The notes below the pieces were generated by a model, which was not told the DNA's origin, did not search any database, and worked only from the letters and a program-made list of their open reading frames with translations. From Thuidium tamariscinum (lineage: Eukaryota; Streptophyta; Bryopsida; Hypnales; Thuidiaceae), in the NCBI GenBank assembly GCA_947034885.2, contig OX344756.2, positions 20,133,489 through 20,197,488 of the forward strand: a stretch of DNA of 64,000 bases. The letters are read 5' to 3'. A program made the position numbers and the translations under genes. Position 1 is the stretch's first letter, and each line of letters starts with the position of its first letter. Of this stretch, positions 11,559-22,906 are shown in pieces.

Positions 11559-11696
11559 AAAATGAACCAAAAATTAAGGTAAAAGTCTCACAAGGACATT
11601 AGGTACTTCTTGTCATTCAAATTTTAAGTACACTGAGGGATTATTTTATTTGGAGAAGGACAAATTTGGTGCAATTAAGTACTAATGACATGGCTC
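11559..11696. other. Short flank between the LTR and the tandem hairpin repeat
   Basis: AT-rich sequence with no ORF or repeat that I can support. If the LTR end at 11558 is right, this is the pre-insertion flank of the gypsy element. Confidence 0.3.
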
Positions 11697-12330
11697 AGTG
11701 AATGGGGAAGGGTGAAAGGGTTTAGGGTCTCCACCGCAAACCCTAAACCCTAGTTAGGGTCTTGTGAGGTGATACTTGGGTGATTCAATCAAGTGGTGGA
11801 AGAAATTAAAAAAATGGGGAAGTCAATGACTTCCCCATTCATTAAGGTTGGGTGAATGGGGTGATTCAATGCTAAGTGTGGGAGTTGGGAATAAAAATAA
11901 ATAAATGAATTAATGATGGGGAAGTACAATTATACTTCCCCATTCATTAATGAAGGAAGGGCTAAGTGAATGGGGAAGTTGGAGTAAAATAAAAAAATGG
12001 GGAATTAATGTGTTGGGGTAAAATAAAAAAAGAAATAAAAATGGGGAAGGGTGAAAGGATTTAGGGTCTCCATCGCAAACCCTAAACCCTAGTTAGGGTC
12101 TTGTGAGGTGACACTTGGGTGATTCAATCAAGTGGTGGAAGGAATAAAAAAAATGGGGAAGTCAATGACTTCCCCATTCATTAAGGTTGGGTGAATGGGG
12201 TGATTCAATGCTAAGTGTGGGAGTTGGGAATTAAAAATAAAATGAATTAATGACGGGGAAGTACAATTATACTTCCCCATTCATTAATGAAGGAAGGGCT
12301 AAGTGAATGGGGAAGTTGGAGTGAATACTT
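11697..12330. repeat. Two tandem ~340-bp units with nested hairpins and a telomere-like motif
   Basis: Unit A (about 11697-12035) and unit B (about 12041-12330) are near copies. Each starts with AATGGGGAAGGGTGAAAGG and then has CCCTAAACCCTA, about 1.7 plant telomere units. Each contains two hairpins built from GGGGAAGT and ACTTCCCC (loops CAATG and ACAATTAT). Unit A extends beyond the outer edge of the inverted-repeat arm (11840). On the right side the equivalent array is cut at 60233. This unequal extent shows that the left copy is the native one. Confidence 0.75.
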
Positions 12331-14127
12331 GATACAATTGTAATTGCAATAATTCACTAAACAATGTGAAGAATATTGAAGTTTGATCAAATAGTCATGA
12401 TAGTATTTGTTCATTTATCCCGAAATGCCCACTGAACTTAGAAAATTTATCAATGATTTATTTTAAAACTAAGTGATAAAAAAAAAGGGTCTGTTTAGTT
12501 TTTTTAAAATTATATCATATGCAGGGCTTCTATATGGCCCATCAAATGCTACATATCATTTTTAATATTACTTAGGTTGTAGTGAGGAGAGGTTCCTATC
12601 TATCTAAACTCTAAAGGTATTACTAAGAAATAAATAAAAAATTGATTAAAGCCCAACCTCCCAAACATGACTTCTTCAGTAAGCTCCAAAAAATAAGTTA
12701 AATTCATTTGATCACTCACCCTCCCTACACCCCTATTTGAATTTTCAAGTGCATGGTATGGCATTTGGCATTTGATATGGGAGATATGCCAAAGTCTATA
12801 TACATATCCATGTAGTATAATATGCCATATTTGTACCCGAATTTATATTTCTATCATAAGTAATTGTATAATAATGAAATTGACATTCCATTTCTTTGTA
12901 TATCCCCTATATGTGTACATAGTAGAAGAAAGGAATTTTTTTTGAAGAATGGCATCAATACATTGAGAACAAATTAGAGACTTAAATTTCATATATAAGA
13001 TAGCCTTATTTTTTAAATGTGGATGGATTTATAAAAAGCCATAGGAATTTGAATAGACGCTCTTCATAGCTTTTAAAAAGAAATAAAGTCATCTTAAATA
13101 CAATAATTAAAGTTAAAAGCCTCACATCACAAGACATCTTAACTTAGGTCTACACCTTAAATGAAAAAGAGTGATCCCATTAAGGCAATCAACCAATTTA
13201 TCGGAATTGTCCGAATGTATGGTCTATTTAGATCTAAATAAATAGGCAATTTTATGTTCATTTTATGTATTATATGAAGTTGTCTTTTCATTGCTAAACA
13301 AAAGATCTTCATTTGGACAAAAATATAAACCTTGGATGACTTTTCAAAATCAAGCAATTGCAAAAATGCTCAATGCAAAATTGGAGAGAGAAAATTAGCC
13401 AATCAATAACCACTTTATAAAAAACAATATCCTTGATTAGTAAGCAGCAAGAGGCCAATAGTGATTAGTTGAAGTATATAGTGAATTGGCATAGCCAAGT
13501 GAAAATTATGTTTTTCCAATATACGTCACTGAATTGCAAGGCTTTGAAACCACTCTTTTATTGATCCCATCCTTATCAAAATTCACGCATATATTATAAA
13601 TTATTTATAATTGCACTTGGCAAAAATTGAGAAATTCATCTTTTGTGAAAGTTTGAGATATGGTCTCTAAAATCTTTTTGTCTACGGAAAAAAAGAACTT
13701 CTAATCTTTTATGTATGGTATCTCAAAATTTACATTGTCAAAATCTAAAAATATTGGAAAGACTCGTAGACTAATTTAGTAATGATGATGGTAGGATTTC
13801 TCAATTGATTCTGCAAAAAATTTAATATAATTTCAATTTTAATATGGCAATTTGGAGGTAGTTTTGGAAAAAGGACCCTTTAGACATTTAGGATTTAAAG
13901 ATTCGCCTTGTTAGGATAAAATATAAAAGTCTATGATTATACAACCAATTGTCAAAACCCTTTTTAAACATTATGTTTCATTTCCCTACTACTCAAGAGA
14001 AAAAAAATTGATGATTTTATGTTTTCGAAGTCAAAAAAATAAAAAGCCATAAAAGCCAGTTCAATCCATTGCTTCAGTCCGTCTAGCCTTGTTCCATATA
14101 GATGGCGACGGTCCTATTGCCACGTGA
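12331..14127. other. AT-rich arm segment without recognised genes
   Basis: Only short, low-complexity ORFs are present, such as a 68-aa frame at 13157-13363 on the minus strand with no motif. No repeat boundary is evident. Its mirror image is 57943-59739. Confidence 0.4.
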
Positions 14128-14679
14128 GATTTTCCCGAGGGTTGTGTGAGATTGCCGAGGAAAGTCACGAAGAACACCACAAGGCCACAATCAGTGGGAA
14201 CTCTTGAGGGAGAGGCAACTTCAGACCCTAATGGAGCGGGAGCTTATGAGGTAGATGGAGAACTACCAAGAGATTTTGACCAGGTCAGTGTCAGGGTTCA
14301 ATTTTTGCAGCAGCGTGCTCTGTAGTCCCGGATCTTACAGCATTATCAAAAACTCAAGACGAGGGGTCAGTTGCTTGGTAATCGGCCTGACTTGCAGGCA
14401 ATGAAGCAGATGAATGAAGAAGGAAAATCGAATGAGTTTCAAAAGTTTGGTCACGTTCCCGGAATCGTAGTCGGTGATCAATTTGAATTTTGGTCCGAAA
14501 TGTTTGCCGTTGGGTTGCACCGGCAAGTGCAAGGAGGGATTGCATGGGTTGAAGATCTAGGGGAAAAGGTGGCTTGCAGCGTGGTGATCTCAGGTGGTTA
14601 CCGAGATGATGATGACCATGGGGAGACAGTCAAATACACTGGCCATGAAACCAAGAAATCAAAAATCAATAAATCATAG
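14128..14679 (+). pseudogene. SUVH-type SRA (YDG) domain fragment, left arm
   Basis: The frame holds a linker, then RPDLQAMKQM, then FGHVPGIVVGDQFEFWSEM, FAVGLHRQVQGGIAWV and an SGGYRDDDDHGETVKYTGHE segment. This matches the order of plant SUVH proteins (the RPDL helix, the PGVxVGD entry, GLHxxxxxGI, and GGYxDDxDxGxxxxYTG). SRA domains bind methylated cytosine and flip the base. The pre-SET and SET domains that would methylate H3K9 are absent. A TAG at 14323-14325 interrupts the frame before the SRA core, so this looks like a decayed capture. The intact part (14326-14679, no ATG at its start) still contains a nearly complete SRA core. The mirror copy is at 57391-57942. Confidence 0.75.
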
Positions 14680-14800
14680 TGACGTTTCCAACATGCGCAT
14701 GAAAACTTGTATTACTTTCAAAGGTTCAGACAAACCATTTCCATTACAAGCTCCATGTACCATGAATATCTAAACACCTAAGTCTACATTCCTTTAATTT

Positions 14801-15286
14801 CTAAGGCTTGTAATCAACGTCTCCTCTCACCTCAGCTCCACTACTATGACCTCTTGAATCCCATTCCGAGTCTTCTTCATTACTTGTGCTGTCCATACTA
14901 TCGGATGAAGATTGTAGAGCTCGCTCTTTTCTTCCGAATATTTGCTTTGATGCAAGTGATCTCTTGCGTCTACCCTTATTTTTCTCTTTCACCATGTCTC
15001 TACCTCCTAGTGTAGACTTCCCAATCCCTTGTTCAAGACCATTAACCGGTTTCACTTTGCTTTGTGAGAAAGGTTCACATACATCAAGGGGGGTTCGACC
15101 TAGACTTTGCCGCTTCGATGGTGATCTTGCAAAGGCCTCCAGTATTCTTTTATTTCTAGCTTTCTTGGACTCTTTTATTGCTGGTTGTCTTGCTTTTGAT
15201 TCGTTTGGAATGATGATCTCATTTGCACCCAAAGAAAGTGATTGATCCGATGACTTCACCGAACGTAGACCAAACATGGACTCCAA
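14801..15286 (-). CDS. 161-aa basic/acidic ORF of unknown function, left arm
   Basis: No family is recognised. The ATG at 15286 follows an in-frame open stretch without ATG back to about 15360, so the ORF may be a terminal exon. The middle is Lys/Arg-rich (ESKKARNKR, KNKGRRKR: likely nuclear signals). The end is Ser/Asp/Glu-rich. That basic-then-acidic layout resembles the tail of the hAT transposase at 39.3-40.5 kb, so it may be the remnant tail of a related transposase (weak inference). It converges on the SRA fragment, with 121 bp between their stops. The mirror copy is at 56784-57269. Confidence 0.4.
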   Translation of the reverse strand: MESMFGLRSVKSSDQSLSLGANEIIIPNESKARQPAIKESKKARNKRILEAFARSPSKRQSLGRTPLDVCEPFSQSKVKPVNGLEQGIGKSTLGGRDMVKEKNKGRRKRSLASKQIFGRKERALQSSSDSMDSTSNEEDSEWDSRGHSSGAEVRGDVDYKP

Positions 15287-15540
15287 CGTTTCATCTTCTT
15301 GTGGATCCTTATTTCCGTTGCGTAAACTACCGAGACCACCTAAACTTGCATTGCCGAAGTCAGAAAAATAAAAAATTCATTTCTTAAACTAAAATATCCT
15401 ATTTAAAAAGATTTGTGATTCAAAAGTATTTTGGTTTTTTCGAATAAAATTTTTAAGTAAAATTTTATAATGCAAAAGAAAACAAAATATTAGTTTCTAA
15501 TCTATTTGACATTTCCTAACTCTTTTTTTCTATGACCTAG

Positions 15541-15775
15541 TGAAGCCCAGACGCAGTCGCCCCAAGAGACGCGGTTGCCCCCCCCCGAGCCGCGGTCGCC
15601 CTGAACCTACCCGAAGTCGCCTCCATACCGACCCACAGTCGCCCCTCCCGATCTGCGGTCGCCTCGCACCCGCTGTCCGGTACTTAAGCGTTCTCCATTA
15701 CCCGCAGTCGCCACTCTTGGCCATGCGCACTGTCTTTCACCCACCTCTGAGTGGCTGAATGCGTGCCCGTTGGTC
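15541..15775 (+). promoter_or_regulatory. GC-rich 13-mer array upstream of the kinase-like ORF
   Basis: About eight degenerate copies of ACCCGmRGTCGCC occur between 15545 and 15720, all in the same orientation, in otherwise AT-rich DNA. They end about 140 bp before the ATG at 15859. The following 40 bp (from GCACTGTCT to GCTGAATGCGTG) match the block at the same relative place upstream of the coiled-coil ORF (30450-30490). I infer a shared promoter or protein-binding module. The mirror array at about 56295-56530 carries one visible substitution. Confidence 0.6.
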
Positions 15776-15858
15776 CAGGTTTATTTTCTTGGGGGCGGAC
15801 TTTTTGCATTTTTCTCCTACGAAATTAGAAGTTGGTGTTATTTCTTTGAAGGAGCACC

Positions 15859-17439
15859 ATGTCCAATCCACGTGAAGGCACTAGCACGAGGCGGAGGTCA
15901 ATTTGGGATCTAGATGATCCTAAGCATTTTGAAGTCCCTATAGCTACAAGCGTGACAACTGGGAGTGCAACCGAAACCAAGCCAAAGAAGCCTAGGACAG
16001 CTAATGAGAAGGACCCGACGTACCCACCTCCAAGTTATACAAAGTTTGCATATGAGGTGTCCTTACAATGGTATGCAAGAAAAAGTGTGCAATTTCTGGA
16101 GGCAAGCTATTTCAGAGATCCCTTGACAGGTGCTCTAAAATTGGTGGATGATTTGGAGGCTAGGATTTTGAGCAAGTGCTATGAATTTGATGATTTCAAA
16201 GATGTGGATTTGACATACAATTCAAGCCTTCAACATTGGCTTACTGACACTGTTCAGTCTATAATTTTTAATACCAAGAGATTGATGGCTGATCTTCGAC
16301 CACAAGTGGCAGGGCAACCACTAGATGATGAAGCAAAGGAGTTTTGTGAGAAGATGGAATGGTGGCAAACAACTGTGAAGAAATTATCAAAGTCTGGATC
16401 AAGGGGTTTCAAGTGGAAAAACGATGTTGTGAAGGCTGCATTTGCAAGAGATGGTGGACTATGTATTACTTGGATACCACCTTCAGCAAAGGTGGAGCCC
16501 CTTAGTGGATTCTGTCGTGAAGGTGGGCATGGCAAGGTGTGCAAAGTGCATATTCTAGGGTTAGATACGTTCCCTGAATATATCACTTTGGCTGGGAAAA
16601 TGCCAAAAACCAAGAACTTGCGCGATGCAAGGGTGGAACGATCCGTAGAAGCCTTGGTATGTCCCCTAAATCATGCTAGCATAATAAAGTTTTGTGCCAT
16701 GAATTCGAAAACCATGGAGGCGTATACTCTATGGTGGAATGGAGGTCATTTGGGTGAATTGCTCGATTTGAACAAGAAGGTGTCACAAACCGTGGAATGG
16801 CACAAGGTGAATTAGATTAGACAATTGCCTGAGGAGAAACAAAAAGAAGTCAGCCTTTTTCGAAGGCACAAGGCCAAATTAGCATGGGCTCTTGTGTACG
16901 TGACTCATCTTATGCATCGGTCATTGGTGTTGCACAACGACTTGTCTCCAAGGAATATATTGTTGCATTTTCCTGATTATTCCAACGAGATCATCAACAT
17001 CGGGATTTGTGATTGGGGAATTGCAAGTCATATGGATGAGAAAGCCCCATCGCACTATGGATACCGTACCAATGAAGAGATGGAGAGACAACAACTAGGG
17101 CGTTGGTGGGTGGCTCCAGAGTTGTTCTACACATTTGGGCCACAAAATTCCGATACAAGCCTATCCATTATGCAAGCAACGCATCGATATACCGTGCAAT
17201 CGGATTCATATTCTATTGGAAAATTGGCAGAAAGCATGAAGATTGAGTGGACTGGCGACTTTGATGAAGACATCTTCAAAAATCGAGATGCATGTAAGTA
17301 CTTTGCCTTGAAGTTGGATCAATTGACTAGAAAAGATCCAAAGGACAGACCAACGTGTACGGAGGTGGTAAGTTTGCTCATGGGGCCTCCATGGTGCATG
17401 AAACCCCCCGAATTAGTTTTCCGTGACTCACCTCTGTAG
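15859..17439 (+). pseudogene. Protein-kinase-like reading frame interrupted by one in-frame TAG, left arm
   Basis: Two ORFs in the same frame (15859-16815 and from 16816 on) are separated only by the TAG at 16813-16815. Without it the frame is 526 codons. Part one has a unique N-terminal region (residues 1-200), a Gly-loop-like GGHGKVCKVHI (about 223-233), a candidate VAIK lysine in LAGK, and a helix-C-like ERSVEAL. Part two has the catalytic loop LHNDLSPRNIL (HND for HRD, with Asp and Asn kept), CDWGIA (DWG for DFG), WVAPELF, the helix-F Asp in QSDSYSIGKL, and RPTCTEVV near the end. Catalytic residues are therefore present. I cannot place the kinase family. The TAG is identical in both arms, so it predates the duplication. 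Readthrough or a sense reassignment is possible but unsupported. Confidence 0.75.
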
Positions 17440-19139
17440 TAGTGAGTGTATGAGGGAGTATGATTTAGTAGAGAGTATTTTAGTACAAGGAAGCTGATGG
17501 CCACGTTGTGTGCCTTTCATTTTGTAATAGGATTTATGTATATATAAAAATATTTTATATTATGAACAATGTGTTCACACTACTAAATCAAACATATTGA
17601 AAGTTGAATGAAAAAATATTTGATTACTTGGATGAATTTCCAAATGTTTGAAATTCATATGTAATTTGAGTTATTGAGTATTAGACATGCGGGCTATCAA
17701 ATTATTTTATGGTAAGAATTAACCAAGTAAAATTTGTAGTTTAAGATAGTAAATGATGTAGCATTGATTGCATTTGTCATTTATGATTTGATACAAAAAT
17801 TTGAAAATCAAATCATCGAAGTCAAATCTTTCACTGAAATAATGAATATACTTTTGTGTCCACTGAATTATTCAAACAATTGATTTTCTATGCCACATTT
17901 TCGTAGACAATATCAATTTTGATTTCTTTTAAGAGACTTCTAAACAAAATATTCACCTCACACAACTATTTCACTTTCTAATGTTCATTGAATTATGGAA
18001 GAAATCCTCTTCTACCAATGTACTAGTAGGTCGTGGAAGTCTCTTATAAATCTTTAATCAATAAATTACTAAATGCCTAAGGCACCTAACTTTGGTGTTT
18101 GCATCATTTTGAAGTTAAATTAAAACTAACAAAGTTGTTATTTTTAGTGGTTCTTATTTTTTGGAAAGTCCTCTAAGAAGTCTTATTTTAATGTCAACAT
18201 TCCAATTTAGAAAATGATTGATAGTGATTTTTCTATTCAAGATTTTGTGCAAGGTTAATCAACTACCCATTACATTCTTCACTTTACGTAGTGTTGAGAG
18301 TTCTTGAAAATGAGCCTCAAATACACTTATATGCTCAATTTAGGAGAAAAATGCACGTTCAAAATTCATTTAAACAAATTGTAGATTAGATTTTGAAAAG
18401 GCATAAATTGATTGGAATCATGCATGTTAAGCCCTTTAACCTCATATTTCTTTGGTCACCAACTTTTCAAATTTTACTTGTGAAAAGAGAATACAAAGAC
18501 TTCACATCACTTTTTATTTATGTCTATTGTTGAAAAATGTACTTGAATTACAAAATTCAATTGTATAGGAATTTATGGACTTCAATAAGGCTACTAATTT
18601 TAAATTAGAAGTATATTTGAGTCATTTTCATCTAATATTATTTCATCCTTGGTAGATGACTTTTTTCAATTTTTGCTTTAAACAAATGTTAGAATGGTAT
18701 ACATGCATAGACCCTTATAACCCTTTAGGGAACAACTTTTATTTTATTTTTTGGATGGTGCATCTCCGATTGTGCTAAGATGTTTTCAAATTTTGTTGAA
18801 TTAAAATAAGAATAGGGTCATAGAGAGATTCATAGAAAGATTGTTAATATTAAAATGATTTTTTTCCAAATTACCATTCCATTGATTCCAACAAACAAGA
18901 GCGGCTCTAAAGTTTGTTGCAAAGAAGTGAAAGTGATGAACAACAAATACATGCAATGATTTAATATTTGTAAGACTATTCAATCTCAAGGGCTACAGTG
19001 AGTGGAAGAAGTAGCTATATATGTATGAACAAATGTAGGATGCCAAATAATCATTTTGATAAAAATTACAATTTGATTTTAAAATTTTATATACTACAAT
19101 ATATAGAAAATGATATAGGGTGTTTCTAAATATTGTAGG
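17440..19139. repeat. AT-rich interval holding a diverged family-1 MITE copy (about 18060-18730)
   Basis: No gene is seen. From about 18070 (TAAATGCCTAAGGCACC) to about 18570 the sequence aligns by eye with the complete TTAA-flanked MITE at 26108-26745, read in reverse complement. Shared words include TTTTTAGTGG, TTTTTCTATTCAA and GAGCCTCAAATACAC. Its ends are eroded, with no clean TTAA. The mirror is 52931-54630. Confidence 0.55.
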
Positions 19140-19590
19140 GTACACTACAAGAGATGTGAGTATTTTGAGTAGAAAAAATAAGTAAAAAATTGCTGAAAAG
19201 ACCTTAGTATTCCTAAAATCCCATGCTGTGAAGTAGAAAAAGGTACATTGAGTAGCGGATTGCTGGTCGGTCAAGTTTTATGAATCGTCCCTGACTCAAC
19301 AAGCACTTTCAGTGAGTGGTTCTCTTGCGGTGGTGCTACAGTACCTCACAAAAGGAACATTTGCCATATGAGTTCTTCCTTTTCGTAAGATATGAGATCT
19401 TTGTTTTAATAGATTTCTGTGCATGCGACGATTCTTTCTCCTTCTTCTCGGTGACCTGCCGAGGTTTGTCCATATTTCTGCTAATCACTAATCTTGATTC
19501 GGCATCGCCATCGCCATCGCAGTTCTCTTCAGTTCATTCTCGCCATCTCTCCTGTCGAAATTTCCTGTAATTCCCTGTTTCTGTGCTGCG

Positions 19591-22058
19591 ATGGCCATGG
19601 CGATGGCGGCCTGCTCCTCCCTGGCAACTCCCGCTGCTACCTCGTCGTTGGTGGTGGCTCCTGCGTCACACCGGCTGCTGCGAGGCCGCCACCCGTCCAT
19701 GCTCCACGCCAACTCCCACAGGTCAGTGCCATTACTCTTTCATGTTTTGTATCTTTCACGCTCAACTCACAGCAGATTGGGGTTCTGGGAAAACCAAAAT
19801 TTCGTCTCATTTCGGCTTGATGTTCGCGGTTTCTTGAATGATGACGAGGTTGGTTTTTCTGTGCACGAAATTAGTGATTGGGTCAAGCAGAATTCTGGTC
19901 GATCACAGTTCCTATCATTATTTTTTCAAATTTGTGATGGGTGTTCTTATTGGCGAGTGAAAGAGAGTTTCTGTGAGAATGTAGAATCTTCGAGCTCCCC
20001 AGCAATATAGACAACTTCCCCTTTCTCCCCTTAGGATGTCTCTGCCAGGGATACTCTTCAGCGGAGGTCCTTAACTCGACATGTGTCGCGGAGGGCACTC
20101 GATTATCTGATCGGCTTCAACCTGTCGCCTGTTCTGTGGCGCAAGTTGCCGGGTAGCAGGTCAGCCGGGCGTGTGCAGTCAGCTGCTCTTCGCTTGATTT
20201 GTGAACGTGAGCAAGAGATTGATGCATTTCGGAGCCGAGAATATTGGAGTGTTGAAACTCAACTAAGAAAGGATGGAGCCCAGGATGGAGTTTCTTTTTC
20301 TGCTCGCTTAAATCACTTGAAGGGAGAGAAACTGGGTCAGGTTTCTATTGCCAATGATTTGGATGTACAAGCTGCGTCCAAAAAAGTTTCAGAAGCCATT
20401 CTGCATGTAGAGAGTGTGAAAAAGGGTCTCATTCGTCGCAAGCCTCCAGTCCCTTACATCACTTCCACATTACAACAGGATGCTTCCGCCAAGTTAGGAT
20501 TTGGGGCCACTCGTACTATGTCGGTAAGTTTCTGTGAAGTTTGGATCGAGTTTTGTGACCGTTTTTTGTTCTTCTTTTATGTGATTGCTGAGACCCTTGG
20601 TGCAAATTCATTTCGATGTCAGCAAATGTGATAATTCTGAATAAAAAGAGGAATCCGAGGGTAGTAGTGGTTGTCATTTCGTTTCATCTTGGTTCCACAG
20701 TTTTTGTCAGAAAGATGCTGTCTGAGGCTCGCTTTGTTCTCAGAGTCAGATTATCGAAACTGGATGAGTGTTTTAAGGGCTCCGTGACTATCCCTCGTAG
20801 TTTTGGCAAATATGAAGACTGGTATCGAATAGTCAAATTCTCTGGATGATTTTGCTGAGAGAGTTTTGATCCTTTTTGCAGATAGCTCATCAATTATATG
20901 AGGGAGTAAAACTCAATGACGATGAACAAACAGGACTGATTACGTACATGCGAACTGATGGTTTTCAGGTCCGTTTTGCTATTGTTTAGTAAATTCCTCA
21001 TGCATATAATCGTATTATGAGGATTCTAAACAGGTTTTTGAGAGTTGCGCGAGCCTTTACCTGCAGTTTTTTGTAGTCCTTTTAGCCTTAATTACCTGTT
21101 AATTATTGTCGGTTTGGATTCAGATATTTGCAGAGGCATTGGACAATATAAAGGATCTGGTTGGCTCGAGGTATAAGTCATTAAATCCTACCTCTTTTCA
21201 TTCGTACATTCCTTTCAGTTTTTAAATGTTTCTCCAGGCTGTTCATTTAGGGGTATCGTACACCAAATATTGTAAGCAATGGCTAGCTTTTATAGGTTTA
21301 ATGTTATTTAGAAATGAACGCGCTGGTGGATTTACTGATTGGTTAGGCTTGGTATCAATTGCATCCCTCTTGTAATGTAAACCAACTGAGCTTGGGTTCT
21401 TTATATTGGGATTGGCATGCATGGAATAAATTATCGGGATTCTGAGGTTCTGCTTGCAATGGCGTGGTACAGGTATGGACAAGACTATGTTTCGGCTGAA
21501 GGCAGGGTTTTGGTGTCCAAATTGAGAAATGCCCAAGAAGCTCATGAAGCCATTCGGCCAACTGATATATTTCGCCTCCCATGTAAGCTTGTTTTATTTC
21601 ATGTTCTGTGTGTTCACATTCTGCTTTTAAACAGTATGATCAGTGCATCAGCATTGGTTGCGTTGAAGAGTTCAGAGTAACCTTTGAGTAAGAGTCTTTA
21701 CGATGGAACAAGTATACTTGGTGCTTTATTCCTGGAGAAAAATTCGTGGAAATCAAGTACTTCATGATGCCAGTATTGTTGGAGAACTAATAATGCTGTA
21801 ATTTCAAATTCGTTTTACAGGTCTACTGAAATGCCCACATATGTCGAGTTCCTTTTATGATTGGAGTGTACACTTCCATTTTTATTAGGTGATCAAGATA
21901 TACTTCTGAATTCTAGCACGTAGGGAATGATTAACAGGACTTCTATTGTGGGTGTAGCATCTGTAGCTGATGTTTTGGAGGAAGATGCTTTGCAACTGTA
22001 CAGCCTTATATGGGCTCGCACTATGGCGAGCCAGATGGAGCCTGCTGTATCCAGCCAG
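19591..22058 (+). pseudogene. Captured organelle-type DNA topoisomerase I fragment with introns, left arm
   Basis: Exon 1 (19591-19721) starts ATGGCCATGGCG and encodes an Ala/Ser-rich, transit-peptide-like N-terminus. Type IA topoisomerase exons follow: 20035-20523 (RRALDYLIGF, SAGRVQSAALRLI), 20882-20968 (GLITYMRTDGF, which contains the active-site Tyr), 21124-21170, 21473-21582 (AQEAHEAIRPTDI) and 21958-22058. All internal junctions have GT..AG and consistent phases. The N-terminal Toprim domain is missing between exon 1 and 20035, and that splice would be out of frame. The C-terminal part is also absent. It therefore cannot encode a working enzyme. The family relaxes negative supercoils, in plants in plastids and mitochondria. 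The mirror is 50012-52479. Confidence 0.85.
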
Positions 22059-22303
22059 GTTTGGATTCTCAATATTGAAGTGAATGGAGTTCAGTCCACC
22101 AAGTGTTTTAGTTAATTTAGGCAATTGATCAGAGAGGAAGGATGGTAACAACCTTTTCTTGGTTGTTGTGGCCTAGATCAAAGCTGACTAGCCAAGGGTA
22201 GAATCCGAAAAGAGTGGAGTGGTTATATCTTGTTGAACCCCGGTCATGACTACCTACCCACTGCAGATTAGAAGCCCTCGTTGAGATTATTTATGACTGA
22301 GAC

Positions 22304-22525
22304 TTGGTCCTTTGGAGTGCAGGAACTCTGATCAAGAAATTTGCTCACAACTGTTTTGCGGGAGTCTTCTATGGACTAGCCTTCACGAAGGAGAATGAAG
22401 ATTTCCTTGCAACTATTCAGAAGCAATGCAAGTGCTTTGTTCTGGGGTTGGTGGAGCACAGATGTAGACTTTTTCATAGATTTAAATTTTTTCTTAGATT
22501 TCTGATTTTTTTCTTTAGATTTTAG
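22304..22525 (+). other. Possible exon-like remnant and TAGATTT-rich tract
   Basis: From about 22310 to 22460 a frame reads GTLIKKFAHNCFAG...EHRCRLF and follows an acceptor-like GGAGTGCAG. I recognise no family. From about 22450 to 22610 the sequence is a degenerate run of CATAGATTT/TAGATTTTTT words. Both lie inside the Pack-CACTA element downstream of the topoisomerase exons and may be a second captured fragment. The mirror is 49545-49766. Confidence 0.25.
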
Positions 22526-22906
22526 TTTTTTGTGTAGATTTAGATTTGTTCATAGATTTTAGATTTTTTCATAGATTTGGACTTTTAATAGATTTAGACT
22601 TTATCATATGTACATTTGGGCTTCTTCTAAGAAATAAAATTTCTTGTTGATTTGGTTCTTTGAAATGTATAAATTCTTACAAAGTAGAATGTCTCCTAGA
22701 GAAGATTTTGTTTATTAGGTAATGTTGTCTTTCAAGAATGCTTAAAAGACATGCAAAATTCATGGAATTGACATTTAAGTAAGGTATAATAATGCAAGTC
22801 CTAGACACATGATTTTAAGCAAATTTTAATTAAAGTACGTGACCTTTCAATATGCATTTTTTGACTTAAATTCCCACTTAAAACACTCCTTTCTCTTGTA
22901 GTGGTA

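Larger units (their letters stand above)
19143..22903. mobile_element. Pack-CACTA element (3761 bp) carrying topoisomerase I exons, left arm
   Basis: The left end is CACTACAAGAGATGTGAG. The right end is the complement of CACTACAAGAGAAAGGAG. The terminal repeats extend about 27 bp with mismatches. The 3-bp direct repeat GTA flanks both sides (19140-19142 and 22904-22906), the target duplication expected of CACTA (CMC/EnSpm) elements. No transposase ORF is inside. The cargo is genomic DNA with introns, so capture happened at the DNA level. The element was already in the arm before the inverted duplication. The mirror is 49167-52927, also flanked by GTA/TAC. Confidence 0.85.

Noticed and set aside
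16813..16830. TAG in the kinase-like frame as a plant-virus-like readthrough signal
   Set aside because: The bases after TAG (ATTAGA) do not match the CARYYA type context.
19591..20010. A functional plastid-targeted chimeric topoisomerase
   Set aside because: The exon 1 to 20035 splice is out of frame, the Toprim domain is absent and the 3' exons are missing.
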